Below are positions 31,401 to 41,675 of a stretch of 64,000 nt of DNA, piece after piece; the first letter of the stretch is position 1, and each line of letters begins with the position of its first letter. The notes under the pieces were generated by a model. It was not told the origin of the DNA, did no database searches, and saw only the letters and a program-made list of their open reading frames with translations. Where the stretch lies: NCBI GenBank assembly GCA_024639905.1, contig JAHEGE010000002.1, positions 196,580-260,579 on the forward strand, written 5' to 3'. The translations under genes were made by a program, and so were the position numbers. This stretch comes from Gammaproteobacteria bacterium. GTDB taxonomy: Bacteria; Pseudomonadota; Gammaproteobacteria; Pseudomonadales; Pseudohongiellaceae.

Positions 31401-31976
31401 CGCAAAGAGCGTGCGCACCAGCGCTGAGTCCTTTGAAGACTGCTCGAGCAGGGTGAGAGTCTGACGAATAGCCGCGCGGAAGAGGGGCTCTACCTCCGTC
31501 GTGACATTAAGATTGCCACCGACGCGTGAGGCAATCGGTAGCTGATTGGCGAGGTATATATTAAAACTGTCGATAGTCTGGATACGAAGCCTGCCGGGAT
31601 GGCGTTCGAGATTCCAGCCGTGGGTTTTGTCTGCTTCTATGACGGCGTTAGCGATCCTAAAATTCTGCCGCTTGAGCTCGCTTTTTAGAGGGTTCTTGTC
31701 GCTGTGGGCGAGCAGTGTGGCTAGATCATGGGACTCTAGATTTTCATGTGCCTGCTGCAAGGATTTGATAATTCGGTCACGCATTTCTGAAGCGGCTTTT
31801 CGCGTAAACGTAATCGCGAGTACTTCTTCGGGCTCGCTACAGAGTGCGAGCAGGCGCATATAGCGTAGGGTGAGCAGTTCGGTCTTGCCGGAGCCAGCAG
31901 GCGCTTGCACGATAAAACTGCGCGTTGGGTCGAGCGCCTCGTCGCGCTGCGTTTGGTCATTGGCGGGGCGGCTCAT
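28422..31976 (-). CDS. UvrD/RecB-like helicase-nuclease, AddA-like
   Basis: Walker A APAGSGKTELLT, DEFQDTS, TMHKSKGLQYDYVI, C-terminal nuclease WIIDFKTS and QLDRYA. Confidence 0.9.
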   Translation of the reverse strand: MSRPANDQTQRDEALDPTRSFIVQAPAGSGKTELLTLRYMRLLALCSEPEEVLAITFTRKAASEMRDRIIKSLQQAHENLESHDLATLLAHSDKNPLKSELKRQNFRIANAVIEADKTHGWNLERHPGRLRIQTIDSFNIYLANQLPIASRVGGNLNVTTEVEPLFRAAIRQTLTLLEQSSKDSALVRTLFAHLDNNVESIESLLLSMLYKRDQWFDHLPSLLQDPDSAKRTLMAHIDELAEESLAIVRTALLPYAATLVELNNYSADNWPQDKSPAPTLLTALPAANADALSEWRNIARLLLTADGNWRKTINKTQGFPAKSSVPADRQAHAVDMIARFKALMTELEEAAGVEAPALAQLTTLPSRESVVQQWPLLSSLAQTLRLLHRNLILEFTRQGVIDHTHAGSAALSALETVDGPTDLALALDNRLSHILIDEFQDTSERQLKLLEKLTEGWTPGDGRTLFVVGDAMQSCYNFRNANVGIYLKVRAEGVGDLSLEPLTLSMNFRSQEPLVETINRVFEPAFPKREHISRGAVPYSHSKAGCESSGDTPLDATWITYADSSQKSDAQAQEATLIAQRVQAIRGEQPAASIAVLARNRNHFRAVVPAFRSAGIDWIATDIDRLGTLAIVGDLMTLLRALSNPADSIAWLALLRAPWCGLDSVDLLSVASYNRQESIWANMRALTASSETLEPTPNATLSSEGQLRLSGLTAALHYVMRARGLCTLRHLMECAWSLLEGELLISSAAEDASVAYFFSQVGDNERHCTIDDLDAFEAKIMASFVPNLPLAEQDSSMQPAAENAGSVHLLTMHKSKGLQYDYVIIPQLGGQGANDEKALITLHERLNTQNELRLLIAAVKRKGEQPTPESQANETLYDYIQGENKQKDLFEQTRLVYIAMTRAKRSVSLFATLNQKEKDDGELTQLKPNSRSLLARIWEPLQAAGIEGEIVITPTSTTQAENHDELPRVTPIKRLKHPLAIAQNRADILQAQFDSTTTATDAQIDGAAELQRRLSQQLGTLSHAFLEAYCLKPFDITAALSAVTPRWQRQLQRQGASAALAKSLCARAGEDLIHCLKGEHAWLFASQEDAATELKLASSERRGNEEYHAHSVVDRTLVKDGVRWIIDFKTSQQTEGQSREEFIAAQSLEYQPQLDRYAALFKGFESLPQQRALFLVSINELVCL

Positions 31977-34840
31977 TCGGTTGGCCCTCCCTCGGCTTCC
32001 GTCTCGTCGTCTTCGAAGCCGTCGTCACGCCGCAGCTCTTTGATGCGGCAGACGCTACTTAGGCGGCAGTAGTCGCACACCGTTTTCGACTTAATAGGTG
32101 TCACGCGTGATTCTCCCGATTCGAACTCTCGTGCAAATAGGGCGACTTGTTGCTCCCACTTTTGAGTCATCATGTCCCACTGGGCTGCCGCCTCCTCGGG
32201 GCTGGGGTTAGCGCCGCGGTAGCGGGTCGTGAGTTTCTTGCCAGTGAGTGGCTCTATGGCGCTGTCGAAGTTCGCGCCGCGGCTAAGCGCGTGGTAATCG
32301 CAGTCTTCGATGTGCACCTGGCCGATCGCGAGCGCAGCCACCTCGAACTCGCGCTCGCCATTTACGGCGGTGTAATAGACGGGCAGTTGCATCTCTTCCG
32401 GACGTTCACTGCGCAGCGCGCTAATCGCTTGAATCGTTTTACCGGTCTTATAATCGATCAGCGCCACGCTGCCGTCGTTGAGGGTGTCGATACGGTCGAT
32501 ACGAAGGTCTAGTTTGAGCGCGCCGCGCGTGAGCTCGAACGGGGTTTCTGGCTTGTGGGTGGTGAATTCCCCGCGGTGCAAATCGCGTAGCAGAAAGCGA
32601 TTGAGGAGTGTCGTCAGTCGTTCGCTTTCGATTTCGGTGAATAGAGAGCCCATGAGTTCAGGCTGCCGGCGCTTAAGTTTGTCGATTGCGCTGGAGGTGG
32701 CCTCGTTGATCGCAGTATGGAGAGCCGCGCTATCGTCGAATAGCTGAGCAACGGCCTCACTGCTGCCATGCTCTGTGTAGAAGGCCTCGAGCGCCCAGTG
32801 GACCGCGCTGCCGCGGTCGCGCGAATCGAGGCCGCTACTAATGGGCTCGAGCTGCGCCGGACTTACGCGCGATTTAATGAATGCTTGGAAAGGACACTGG
32901 GATTGTTGCGTGATGACGGCATGGCCGCCGCGGATCTTTGTTCCCGCTAAGAGAGGGCTGCGGCGTGCGTCCAACACGATCTCGAATGCGTCTGGAGCTT
33001 GAATGATCTCGTGATTGCCACTGTGCTCTGCATTGGTCATCAGCGGGAATTCAGCGATGAGGTTGCTGAATCGAAACTCTGCTTCATTGCCGTGGCGGAA
33101 GTGGCTTGCGATGAGCGTGTCGCTAACGTCGCTACACACGACGGCTAGGTCGCGCTTCGCTGCTTGATATTGGGCTGCGGCATGGCTGCCCGGGATACCT
33201 AATTCGCGTTGCAGCTCGTTCGGGATCAAGGGGTTGGGATGCGCGGCAGGCGGCCAACTCTGATCGTCGAAACCTAGTAGCCAAAGATGGGTAAAACTGA
33301 GTCCCGCGGCTTCTGCAGGCGAGTAGAGCGATAGACTGCACTGCTGACGATAACGATTGCGCCCCCTGTGCTCGACGACGCCTCGACGTAGTCTATTCAA
33401 AGCCTCGTTGAGGCTAAGCGACGCGCTGAACTCGCTGCTTGCCTCAAACTCAAGTAAGGCCGACTCCCAGGCGTCGAGTGCAGCATACTCGCCAAGCTCA
33501 CCTGTCTCCGAGGCATCTTCAGCAGTGGCTGCAGTGTTCAGGCGTCCGGGCCAGCCGACGAGGGCAAGCTGGAAACGGAAGAGGTTGCCCCACTCTCGCG
33601 GCAGTCGGGCACTCGCGCCTTCGCGCGCGCGTGTGCGCCCAGCTAGCAGCGCCTCATGTAGCAGAGGGCAGGCGTAGTCTTTCTCATGGGCGCCGGTGTA
33701 GCGTGCTATCGCTGACCGCGTCGTTTGTGCCTGTAAATGACGTCGCAGTTGGCGTTCGCAGCGGATGCGTTGTTCTCCTTCGTCGTCAGCGTGGCCGAGA
33801 AAAGGAGAGCGTAATAGGCGACAGAAATCGACTAGCGCGACTTGTTCTCTGTTCAGTTCGAGGACGAGGAGTGCGTCTTGCGCAAGCGCGGTGTCGGCGA
33901 GTGCAATGCCGCTGTCACTCGAGTTAATAAGATGCGGCCTGTCGATCAAATTGAGGGAGGCGTTAGCATCGCTTGCCTGCAGTAGGGCGCGTTCGATCAA
34001 CGGTTGCACGGCGCTCGGTGTCGGCGTCAGCAATCCGATGTGAGCGTCGGGCTCGCGAGCCTGCAAGTCCATTGCCCAAGCGACGACGCTATTAATTTCT
34101 TGTTGTTGGTCGACGAATTCGAAACGGGTAGGAGGCGTTTTCTCGCCGCTTTGTCTATAGAATGCGGCGGCTAGATTCTCCGGCAGGGAGTCTAGCGGCA
34201 GGGTGTCATGACGTGTCAACGATCTGTAGGCATCAAGCGCATCGAAAAGTTGTTGGTAGTTGGGTGGCGGTTGGTAGAAATTCAGCAGTAGGACTGGACC
34301 AATGAGTTCGGCTATGGCCTCATCGGTATGCGCGGCGAGTAGCGTGGTCGCCTCGACGAGCGTGATCCTACCCAACTCCTCGCAGCGCGCGAGGAAGTGC
34401 TCTCGCCACTGTCGAAAAAGGCTAATATCTTCTAAATGCCGATAGTCTTCAAGACTCTGCACAGTGGGGTCTTGCGACCAGCGGTTAAGGTCTTGGAATG
34501 CGCGCGCCGCTATTTGTGCCATCGCTGAGGCGTCGATTAACGGGTGTTGGTTTCGCGTCGCCTCGATCGCTTCGAGCCACAACGCTTTCTCTAGGGCTGA
34601 TTCAAGTATTTCCAGTTCGACGAACGGGGCGAGCCCGCGCGTGGCAAGTGCGTTCCAGCAGTCGCTAATCCACACGTCCACGGGTTGCACGTTTGGCTCC
34701 CGCCAGCTCTGTGTGCCCGCGGCGCTGCCGTAGGCCTCTAATACCGACGCGGCGAGTCGGTAGCTCGGCGTCACAGCGGTGACGCCTGCGGCAAGCGCTT
34801 GTCTCAGTGAATCGCTGAGTCGGAAACGGGTGATCGCCAT
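31973..34840 (-). CDS. AddB-like PD-(D/E)XK nuclease/inactivated helicase ('probable DNA repair protein' type)
   Basis: LIDYKTGK nuclease motif, QCPFQAF plus C-terminal CDYCRLSSVC cysteines, 4-bp overlap with the AddA-like ORF. Confidence 0.85.
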   Translation of the reverse strand: MAITRFRLSDSLRQALAAGVTAVTPSYRLAASVLEAYGSAAGTQSWREPNVQPVDVWISDCWNALATRGLAPFVELEILESALEKALWLEAIEATRNQHPLIDASAMAQIAARAFQDLNRWSQDPTVQSLEDYRHLEDISLFRQWREHFLARCEELGRITLVEATTLLAAHTDEAIAELIGPVLLLNFYQPPPNYQQLFDALDAYRSLTRHDTLPLDSLPENLAAAFYRQSGEKTPPTRFEFVDQQQEINSVVAWAMDLQAREPDAHIGLLTPTPSAVQPLIERALLQASDANASLNLIDRPHLINSSDSGIALADTALAQDALLVLELNREQVALVDFCRLLRSPFLGHADDEGEQRIRCERQLRRHLQAQTTRSAIARYTGAHEKDYACPLLHEALLAGRTRAREGASARLPREWGNLFRFQLALVGWPGRLNTAATAEDASETGELGEYAALDAWESALLEFEASSEFSASLSLNEALNRLRRGVVEHRGRNRYRQQCSLSLYSPAEAAGLSFTHLWLLGFDDQSWPPAAHPNPLIPNELQRELGIPGSHAAAQYQAAKRDLAVVCSDVSDTLIASHFRHGNEAEFRFSNLIAEFPLMTNAEHSGNHEIIQAPDAFEIVLDARRSPLLAGTKIRGGHAVITQQSQCPFQAFIKSRVSPAQLEPISSGLDSRDRGSAVHWALEAFYTEHGSSEAVAQLFDDSAALHTAINEATSSAIDKLKRRQPELMGSLFTEIESERLTTLLNRFLLRDLHRGEFTTHKPETPFELTRGALKLDLRIDRIDTLNDGSVALIDYKTGKTIQAISALRSERPEEMQLPVYYTAVNGEREFEVAALAIGQVHIEDCDYHALSRGANFDSAIEPLTGKKLTTRYRGANPSPEEAAAQWDMMTQKWEQQVALFAREFESGESRVTPIKSKTVCDYCRLSSVCRIKELRRDDGFEDDETEAEGGPTE

Positions 34841-34901
34841 ACTTACCCTGCCATCTGCGTTGATGGGCCGTTAATGAGTCTCTGCATCGAGCGGTTGGTC
34901 A

Positions 34902-36044
34902 TCAGTTATCTATTGCTTTCGCCCAGCTAAGGAAGGCGTCGCTGTTGCCGCGAAAGACGACTCGGCTGGCTTTCTTTTCCATTTGATAGGCGTACATCGG
35001 GTCATAGTAGTCTGTCAGCAGCAGCGTGATCCACTCGCGGTGCTGGTCTAAATCGTTGTCGTGCGATATGGCGCTGTGCATGATGCGGCTGACCGCGGCG
35101 TGGCGCTCATTGCCTAGACGCTTTCTTATTCTGTCGAGACTGCCGAGTAAAGAGTCTTCGAAACGCTGGGCTGCAGTGGTTTGGTCATCATTGATGAAGT
35201 CGTGGAGATTGCCCACGATGTAATCGTTAAGTATTGTCTCGACGCGAAATTCTAGTGATTCTTCGATACTCACTATGGGTGCCTGCGTCATGGCGCGGTG
35301 CAGCTCGAGTGGCAGCGATATCGAGCCGATGGCTCTGCTTTCATCCTCGAGGAATAGGGTGGGGCTAGGATTTTGTTCGCGCTGCAGCAGGGCGATGCCA
35401 AGGCGGTTTTCGAAGACCACTTGTGCCGGCTGCAGGCTTGCTCGGCGTCCGAATGCGGAGCCGCGGTGATTAGCGAGACCTTCGAGATCAACCGACTCTG
35501 TGAGGGCATTGATGAGGTGTGTTTTACCTGACCCGGTTTTGCCGCCAACGATAATGAGAGACTTGTTTGCAGCGATGCGCTGCGTGGCGTTAAGTAAGTG
35601 AGTGCGCAGCGCCTTGAAGCCTCCGTCTACCCGCACAATGTCGACACCTGCGTCTGCTAGCCAGGCCTGTGCAGTCTTGGAGCGGAGCCCTCCACGAAAA
35701 CAGGTGATTAATGCGCCATCATGCGCATCGATACAATGCTGCCACGCGGCGATGCGCTGGGTTCTGCTAGCCCCATTTACCAACTCGTTGCCTAACTCGA
35801 TGGCGGCATCTTGGCCGCGCTGCTTATAGCAGGTGCCGACGAGGCTGCGTTCTTCGTCGTTCAGAATCGGAAGATTGATAGAGCCGGGGATGTGGCCTGC
35901 GGCGAACTCAGATTCGGCTCTCACGTCAATTAGCGGGGTCTGGCTCAAGAGCAGTTGATCGAACGATTCACTACTTAGCGCCGTGCCAGTGAGGGAGGCG
36001 GCGCGCTGTGCGCGCGAATCACTACTTAGGGTTGAGGCTGTCAC
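34902..36044 (-). CDS. mnmH: tRNA 2-selenouridine synthase
   Basis: Rhodanese domain with CFRGGLRS, P-loop GGKTGSGKTHLINAL. Confidence 0.94.
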   Translation of the reverse strand: MTASTLSSDSRAQRAASLTGTALSSESFDQLLLSQTPLIDVRAESEFAAGHIPGSINLPILNDEERSLVGTCYKQRGQDAAIELGNELVNGASRTQRIAAWQHCIDAHDGALITCFRGGLRSKTAQAWLADAGVDIVRVDGGFKALRTHLLNATQRIAANKSLIIVGGKTGSGKTHLINALTESVDLEGLANHRGSAFGRRASLQPAQVVFENRLGIALLQREQNPSPTLFLEDESRAIGSISLPLELHRAMTQAPIVSIEESLEFRVETILNDYIVGNLHDFINDDQTTAAQRFEDSLLGSLDRIRKRLGNERHAAVSRIMHSAISHDNDLDQHREWITLLLTDYYDPMYAYQMEKKASRVVFRGNSDAFLSWAKAIDN

Positions 36045-36170
36045 TACATCTCCCAGTCACGCCTATCGCGACTCGTTTTATCAGTAGTGTATCATCGCTA
36101 TACTGCCCTTGAGTAAACCTGTGGGCTCACCACGCGGCTCCTGCGTGTTTTATGCTCTTCAGACGAGGCT

Positions 36171-36740
36171 ATGACAATCACAGCACCCAAAGACACGAAT
36201 CCACTCGCTACGATTATGGCGGGCGCTAAGGCCGGAGGTGCGCGGGGTCCTGCCCCCGTTCACCTGTGGAATCCACCGTTTTGTGGTGATATCGATATCG
36301 AGATACGCCGCGATGGCAGCTGGTGGCACGAGGGGCGGCCGATTCGGCGGGCGGGTATGGCTCAGCTCTTTGCCTCGATCCTGCTGTACGAGGGCGGCGA
36401 ATATTTTCTGGTGACGCCCGCGGAGAAGGTGCGCATCCGCGTTGAAGATTGCCCGTTTTTGGTTACCGACATGGACGTTGAACAGAAGGGGGAGCCTTCG
36501 ACACAGGCGATCACACTGCACACGAGTCTTGGGGAGGTGGTCACCATCGATCCGGAACACCCCCTATGCTGCGAGGCGAAGACGGAGCCGCATCCCACCG
36601 TGGTCATTCGCTCGGGATTAACCGCTCTGCTCTCTCGCGCGGTTTATTATCGCCTAGCCGAGCTTGCCCAGGCCGAAAGCGACGCGGATGACGCCGCGCT
36701 CGGCGTATGGAGTGGCGGTCAGTTTTTCGCGTTGCTGTAG
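36171..36740 (+). CDS. DUF1285-like protein
   Basis: PAPVHLWNPPFCGDIDIEIRRDGSWWHEGRPIRRAGMAQLFASIL fits DUF1285. Confidence 0.85.
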   Translation: MTITAPKDTNPLATIMAGAKAGGARGPAPVHLWNPPFCGDIDIEIRRDGSWWHEGRPIRRAGMAQLFASILLYEGGEYFLVTPAEKVRIRVEDCPFLVTDMDVEQKGEPSTQAITLHTSLGEVVTIDPEHPLCCEAKTEPHPTVVIRSGLTALLSRAVYYRLAELAQAESDADDAALGVWSGGQFFALL

Positions 36741-36796
36741 CGCTCAATCTTCTTGTTTTATTTTCGTCAACACCTTGTCGTTTTCCTGTGTTTGGT

Positions 36797-36825
36797 TTGA
36801 CCTAAGAAGCCAAAGACGGCATTAT
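36797..36825 (+). promoter_or_regulatory. candidate sigma70 promoter for etfBA
   Basis: TTGACC (36797-36802), 17 bp, CATTAT (36820-36825). Confidence 0.5.
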
Positions 36826-36962
36826 TGGCGGCCTTCGAGGTAGCAAGGACGTTGCCTTAGTGCCCACGCAGAGCCGTGGGTCAATCTGTATACCCTTACG
36901 TATACCGCCTCATTAACTAGATCGAAGCTGCGCGTCTCGCGTACTTCCTATTGGGAGAATCC

Positions 36963-37712
36963 ATGAAGGTTCTTGTAGCTATAAAGCGCGTCGTCGACGC
37001 CTATGTCAAAGTCCGTGTGAAATCTGATGGCACGGGCGTCGATCTTGCCAACGCGAAGATGGCGATTAATCCGTTTTGCGAAATTGCCGTCGAAGAGGCC
37101 ATCCGATTGAAAGAGGCGGGCGCGGCAGAGGAGATAATCGCAGTCTCAATTGGTGCAACTCAATGCCAAGAACAGCTTCGTACTGCGCTTGCTTTGGGTG
37201 CAGACCGCGGCATTCTCGTTGAGAATGACGAGGCGCTAGAGCCTCTGGCCATCGCTAAATTGTTGAAGGCGGTTGTTGATAAAGAAGGCATCGACTTGGT
37301 AATCCTCGGTAAGCAGTCTATCGACACCGACAACAATCAGACGGGTCAAATGCTGGCTGCGCTGTGTAACTGGCCGCAGGGCACATTCGCCTGCAACGCC
37401 GAGATTCAGGACGGAAAGATTCAGGTCACGCGCGAAGTCGATGGCGGCGAACAGACGGTTCTGCTCAACATGCCAGCGGTTGTGACTACCGACCTGCGTC
37501 TCAACGAGCCGCGTTACGCGTCGCTCCCGAATATTATGAAGGCTAAGAAGAAGCCCATCGACACCACGACACCAGCCGAACTCGGTGTCGATGTGTCTTC
37601 TAATCTGAAGACGCTCAGCGTCGAGGCGCCGGCAGAACGCTCTGCGGGTATTAAGGTCGAGTCTATCGAGGAGCTCGTCAACAAGCTCAAGACCGAAGCG
37701 AAAGTCATCTAG
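36963..37712 (+). CDS. etfB: electron transfer flavoprotein beta subunit
   Basis: [45 protein letters not shown]. Confidence 0.97.
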   Translation: MKVLVAIKRVVDAYVKVRVKSDGTGVDLANAKMAINPFCEIAVEEAIRLKEAGAAEEIIAVSIGATQCQEQLRTALALGADRGILVENDEALEPLAIAKLLKAVVDKEGIDLVILGKQSIDTDNNQTGQMLAALCNWPQGTFACNAEIQDGKIQVTREVDGGEQTVLLNMPAVVTTDLRLNEPRYASLPNIMKAKKKPIDTTTPAELGVDVSSNLKTLSVEAPAERSAGIKVESIEELVNKLKTEAKVI

Positions 37713-37721
37713 GAGCCACTC

Positions 37722-38651
37722 ATGTCAATTTTAGTTATTGCCGAACACGATAACGCGAGCATTAAGCCCGCAACCCGTAACACCGTGACAGCAGCGCTCG
37801 AGATCGACAGCGACCTAACAGTCTTAGTCGTCGGAATGGGATGCCAAGCGGCAGCGACCGAAGCGGCAGCCGTCGCAGGCGTTGCTAAGGTTCTCGTTGC
37901 GGATGCTGCAGCCTATGAACACCAGTTACCAGAAAACGTTGCGCCTCTTATCGCGCAGCTAGCGGCGGGTTATAGCCACGTCTTCGCGCCAGCCACCACT
38001 ACTGGCAAGAATCTTATGCCTCGCGTCGCTGCACTTCTTGATGTTGCGCAAGTGTCTGACATCATCTCGATAAAATCGGCAGATACTTTCGTGCGTCCTA
38101 TTTATGCGGGCAATGCACTGGCTACGGTGCAGAGCGGCGATGCCATAAAAGTTGTTACCGTACGCTCTACTGCCTATCCAGAGGCTGCCAGTGAGGGCGG
38201 CGCCGCAGCAGTCGAGGCCGTCGATACGGTTATTGAGCAAGATATCGCTAGCTTCGTTTCAGAGGCGCTCGCAGTATCCGAGCGTCCTAGCCTAACCGCA
38301 GCATCGATTATTGTTTCAGGTGGTCGTGGTATGCAGAGCGGCGACAATTTCGTGTTGCTGGAGAAAGTCGCTGACAAATTGGGCGCAGCAATCGGCGCGT
38401 CGCGCGCTGCGGTAGATGCCGGTTTCGTCCCTAACGATTACCAAGTGGGTCAGACGGGTAAGATCGTTGCACCAGACCTCTATATCGCCGTGGGTATTTC
38501 TGGAGCGATTCAGCACCTCGCGGGCATGAAAGACAGCAAGGTTATCGTTGCCATCAACAAAGATGAAGAAGCGCCGATCTTCCAGGTTGCAGACTACGGT
38601 CTTGTGGCTGATTTGTTCAGCGCATTGCCTGAGCTCGAAGCGGCTCTATAG
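37722..38651 (+). CDS. etfA: electron transfer flavoprotein alpha subunit
   Basis: [58 protein letters not shown]. Confidence 0.97.
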   Translation: MSILVIAEHDNASIKPATRNTVTAALEIDSDLTVLVVGMGCQAAATEAAAVAGVAKVLVADAAAYEHQLPENVAPLIAQLAAGYSHVFAPATTTGKNLMPRVAALLDVAQVSDIISIKSADTFVRPIYAGNALATVQSGDAIKVVTVRSTAYPEAASEGGAAAVEAVDTVIEQDIASFVSEALAVSERPSLTAASIIVSGGRGMQSGDNFVLLEKVADKLGAAIGASRAAVDAGFVPNDYQVGQTGKIVAPDLYIAVGISGAIQHLAGMKDSKVIVAINKDEEAPIFQVADYGLVADLFSALPELEAAL

Positions 38652-38709
38652 CAGTGGCAAAATAGCCCGCGGCCAATTATTGGCGTGTGATTCCGTAGTC
38701 ACACGGCAC

Positions 38710-38750
38710 AAAAAAAAGCCGAGACATTAACTGTCTCGGCTTTTTTTTTT
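38710..38750. terminator. strong bidirectional intrinsic terminator between etfA and rne
   Basis: AAAAAAAAGCCGAGACA-ttaac-TGTCTCGGCTTTTTTTTTT: perfect GC stem with A and T tracts on both sides. Confidence 0.95.
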
Positions 38751-38834
38751 GCCTCGAATTTAGGAGGCTGATCTTCTCGCTAGTCGCGCGCGCCCGAGCG
38801 GCCTTAAGCCTCGGGGCGGCGCTAGCTGGCGAGC

Positions 38835-41675
38835 TTAGCCGCGCTTGTGACGCGGGTCATTCGGCGCCCTGCGGCGAGCAGGTTTTTCCTCGATGCTTGC
38901 CACCGGTGCGGCCTCTTCAGGGGCCTGTGTGGGTGCATCTACGGCGGCTTCTGCAGAGACTTCGGCCTCTACTGGGGCTGGCGCCTCAATCTCGGGCTCT
39001 GCTGTGGCTGCTGCCTCAGTAACCGGTTCTGCTATGGGTTCAGCTGCCGGTTCGGCGACGACTTCTTCCAGGCCTTGGTCTAGGCTTTCTGAAATCGCGA
39101 GGGCTTGGACTGTCTCAGTTATCTCAGCTGTCTCAGTAGTCTCAGCATCCGGTGCATTGACGCCGTCTGCGGAGGATTCGCTTGCCTCTTCAGACTTCGC
39201 GCGCTTGCGTGGTCGACGTGGTCGACGCTCACGTACTTTGCGCTCGCGTTCTGGATCTGCGTCGTCCGAGGCGGTCTCGACTTCAGCTGCCTCGATGGCT
39301 GGCACGGCCTCTTCTGCGACAACCGATTCAACCTTCGCTTCGACGACTGCCTCTACAGCAGCCTCAACAACTGTCTCGATCGGAGAGGTATCCTCAGCGA
39401 CCGGTTCTGCGACTTCGGTGGCCTCTAATTCTGGGCGCGGCCCACGCTTACGCGGAGTTGTGTTCTTCGGACGCTGACTTGCTGGACGACGTGAGAACTC
39501 CGAGTGAGTTTCCTCATTCTCGACTTGTTCGACGTTTTGCGTTTCAGACTGGTCATTGTCTCGCTTTTCGCCGCTGCGAGAGCGTGATCGACGGCGGCGG
39601 TTGCCTTCGCTTGAGCTACGTTCGCTCTCGTTCTCCGCTCTGTTGCCAGCGTCGTCCGCCTGGTCGCGACTATGTGTGCTGTCGACGTTGTCACCGCGAC
39701 TGCTGTCTCGGTTGTTGTCACGATTGGCGTCCCTATTGCCATCGCGATTACGGCCGCCGCGGCGTCCACCGCGCGAACGGCGTTCGCCACGCTCCGATTT
39801 CGCTTGGTCGTCGTCGCCGCGCTCTTCGTTCTTTGCGCGAGGCTCGCGTCCGCCTTCTGCACTGCGCTCAGCCTTCGCGTTGCGCTCGCCGCGGTTGTTT
39901 TGACCGCGGCCGCCACGTGAAGACGACCTGCCGCGTCCACCACGGTTGCCGCTACGCTTAGGCTTCTCTGCTTCTTTCTTTTTGGAGGAGCCGAATAGGC
40001 CGGCGATGGCTGCGATAAGACTGGCAATGAGACCGGTCTTCGATTCGCTGCTTTTCTTCTCCTTCGTCTCCTTAGGCGTTCGTGCCTTAGGCATGGGAAC
40101 GCCTTCGACCGAGGGGCGTTGTACAGCGGCAACTGGCGCTGAGTTTTTCGCGCTATTGATTGGCTCGGGAGTCACGGTGATATCAACTTCATACTCTTCG
40201 CCTGCTTGGTTAACACCAATGATCTTGTAGTGTGGCGTGAGTAACTCTGGGTGCCCGCTGACCTGAACCTTAGTGCCGCTTTGGGTCTCAATGCCCGCGA
40301 GAGCAACGCGTTTCTCGTTCAAAAGGTATGACGAAACGACGAGTGGGACGTCGGCCCGTACTTCGTTGCATTTCGGTTTGTTCGCCTCTTCCTGAATGAT
40401 TCGCAGAATGGACAATGAGAGTGATTCGACGTCGCGTATAGTGCCTTGTCCGCTGCAGCGAGGGCACGTGATCGCGCTGGTCTCGCCCAAAGAGGGGCGC
40501 AGGCGCTGACGCGACATTTCGAGCAAGCCGAAGCGCGAGATGCGTCCGACTTGCACGCGAGCGCGGTCGGCTTCTAGCGCATCGCGCATTCGGTTTTCGA
40601 CGTCGCGCTGATTGCGGTTCGAGCTCATGTCGATGAAATCGATAACCACGAGCCCGCCCATGTCGCGCAGGCGTAATTGGCGTGCGATCTCGTCAGCCGC
40701 TTCGAGGTTAGTCGTCACTGCTGTCTCTTCGATATCTGCGCCACGCGTGGCCCGCGCCGAGTTAATGTCGATTGAGATCAGTGCTTCGGTTGGATCGATA
40801 ACAACAGAGCCGCCAGACGGGAGCTTTACTTCGCGCTCGAAGGCGCTCTCGATCTGGCTCTCGATCTGGTAGCGATTAAAGAGGGGAAGGGGATCAGAGT
40901 ACAGCTTGATGCGGCTTTCGTACTGCGGCATAACCTGCTTGACGAAGGTCATGGCCTCATCGAAAGCCTCTTGGGTGTCGAATAACACCTCGCCGATGTC
41001 TTTGCGAAGGTAGTCGCGGATCATGCGGATGATGACGTTGCTCTCTTGGTAGATCAGGAACGGCGCACGTTTGCCTTCTGATGCTTCGCCGATCGCTTGC
41101 CATAAGGCGAGTAGATAGTCTAAGTCCCACTGCAGCTCTTCTTGGCCTTTGCCAATGCCTGCGGTGCGCACAATTATGCCCATGCCGTTGGGTATCTCTA
41201 GCCCGCGCAGAGCTTCGCGAAGCTCGTTGCGCTCGTCGCCTTCGATGCGGCGCGAAATGCCGCCGGCCTTGGGGTTGTTTGGCATCAACACCAAATAGCG
41301 TCCAGCAAGACTGATATAGGTCGTGAGGGCAGCGCCCTTGTTACCGCGCTCTTCCTTTTCGACTTGAACGATCACCTGAGTGCCTTCAGGAATAAGCTCC
41401 TTCAGGTTGGTGCGCTCGCCGTTTGTCTTCACATCGCGAGCGTAATACTCGCTTGATATTTCCTTGAGCGGAAGGAAGCCGTGACGCTCGGCGCCGAAGT
41501 CGACGAACGCAGCTTCGAGGCTAGGCTCTACGCGGGTAATTTTGCCCTTGTAGATGTTGGCCTTTTTCTGGATGCGGGTACGATTTTCTATATCGAGGTC
41601 GTAAAGTCGTTGACCGTCGACGAGGGCAACACGGAGTTCTTCTTCCTGTGTCGCATTGATAAGCATTCTTTTCAT
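38835..41675 (-). CDS. rne: ribonuclease E
   Basis: [31 protein letters not shown]1 domain, [12 protein letters not shown] zinc link, long disordered acidic/Arg-rich C-terminus. Confidence 0.97.
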   Translation of the reverse strand: MKRMLINATQEEELRVALVDGQRLYDLDIENRTRIQKKANIYKGKITRVEPSLEAAFVDFGAERHGFLPLKEISSEYYARDVKTNGERTNLKELIPEGTQVIVQVEKEERGNKGAALTTYISLAGRYLVLMPNNPKAGGISRRIEGDERNELREALRGLEIPNGMGIIVRTAGIGKGQEELQWDLDYLLALWQAIGEASEGKRAPFLIYQESNVIIRMIRDYLRKDIGEVLFDTQEAFDEAMTFVKQVMPQYESRIKLYSDPLPLFNRYQIESQIESAFEREVKLPSGGSVVIDPTEALISIDINSARATRGADIEETAVTTNLEAADEIARQLRLRDMGGLVVIDFIDMSSNRNQRDVENRMRDALEADRARVQVGRISRFGLLEMSRQRLRPSLGETSAITCPRCSGQGTIRDVESLSLSILRIIQEEANKPKCNEVRADVPLVVSSYLLNEKRVALAGIETQSGTKVQVSGHPELLTPHYKIIGVNQAGEEYEVDITVTPEPINSAKNSAPVAAVQRPSVEGVPMPKARTPKETKEKKSSESKTGLIASLIAAIAGLFGSSKKKEAEKPKRSGNRGGRGRSSSRGGRGQNNRGERNAKAERSAEGGREPRAKNEERGDDDQAKSERGERRSRGGRRGGRNRDGNRDANRDNNRDSSRGDNVDSTHSRDQADDAGNRAENESERSSSEGNRRRRSRSRSGEKRDNDQSETQNVEQVENEETHSEFSRRPASQRPKNTTPRKRGPRPELEATEVAEPVAEDTSPIETVVEAAVEAVVEAKVESVVAEEAVPAIEAAEVETASDDADPERERKVRERRPRRPRKRAKSEEASESSADGVNAPDAETTETAEITETVQALAISESLDQGLEEVVAEPAAEPIAEPVTEAAATAEPEIEAPAPVEAEVSAEAAVDAPTQAPEEAAPVASIEEKPARRRAPNDPRHKRG

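Noticed and set aside
33439-33927. Arg-rich 162-aa ORF antisense to the AddB-like gene
   Set aside because: Typical GC-rich shadow ORF; the opposite strand has clear coding content.
39182-39961. 259-aa plus-strand ORF (also 38893..39477 and 39425..40132)
   Set aside because: Lies over or out of frame with the low-complexity C-terminal half of rne; composition-driven shadow ORFs with no recognisable domain.
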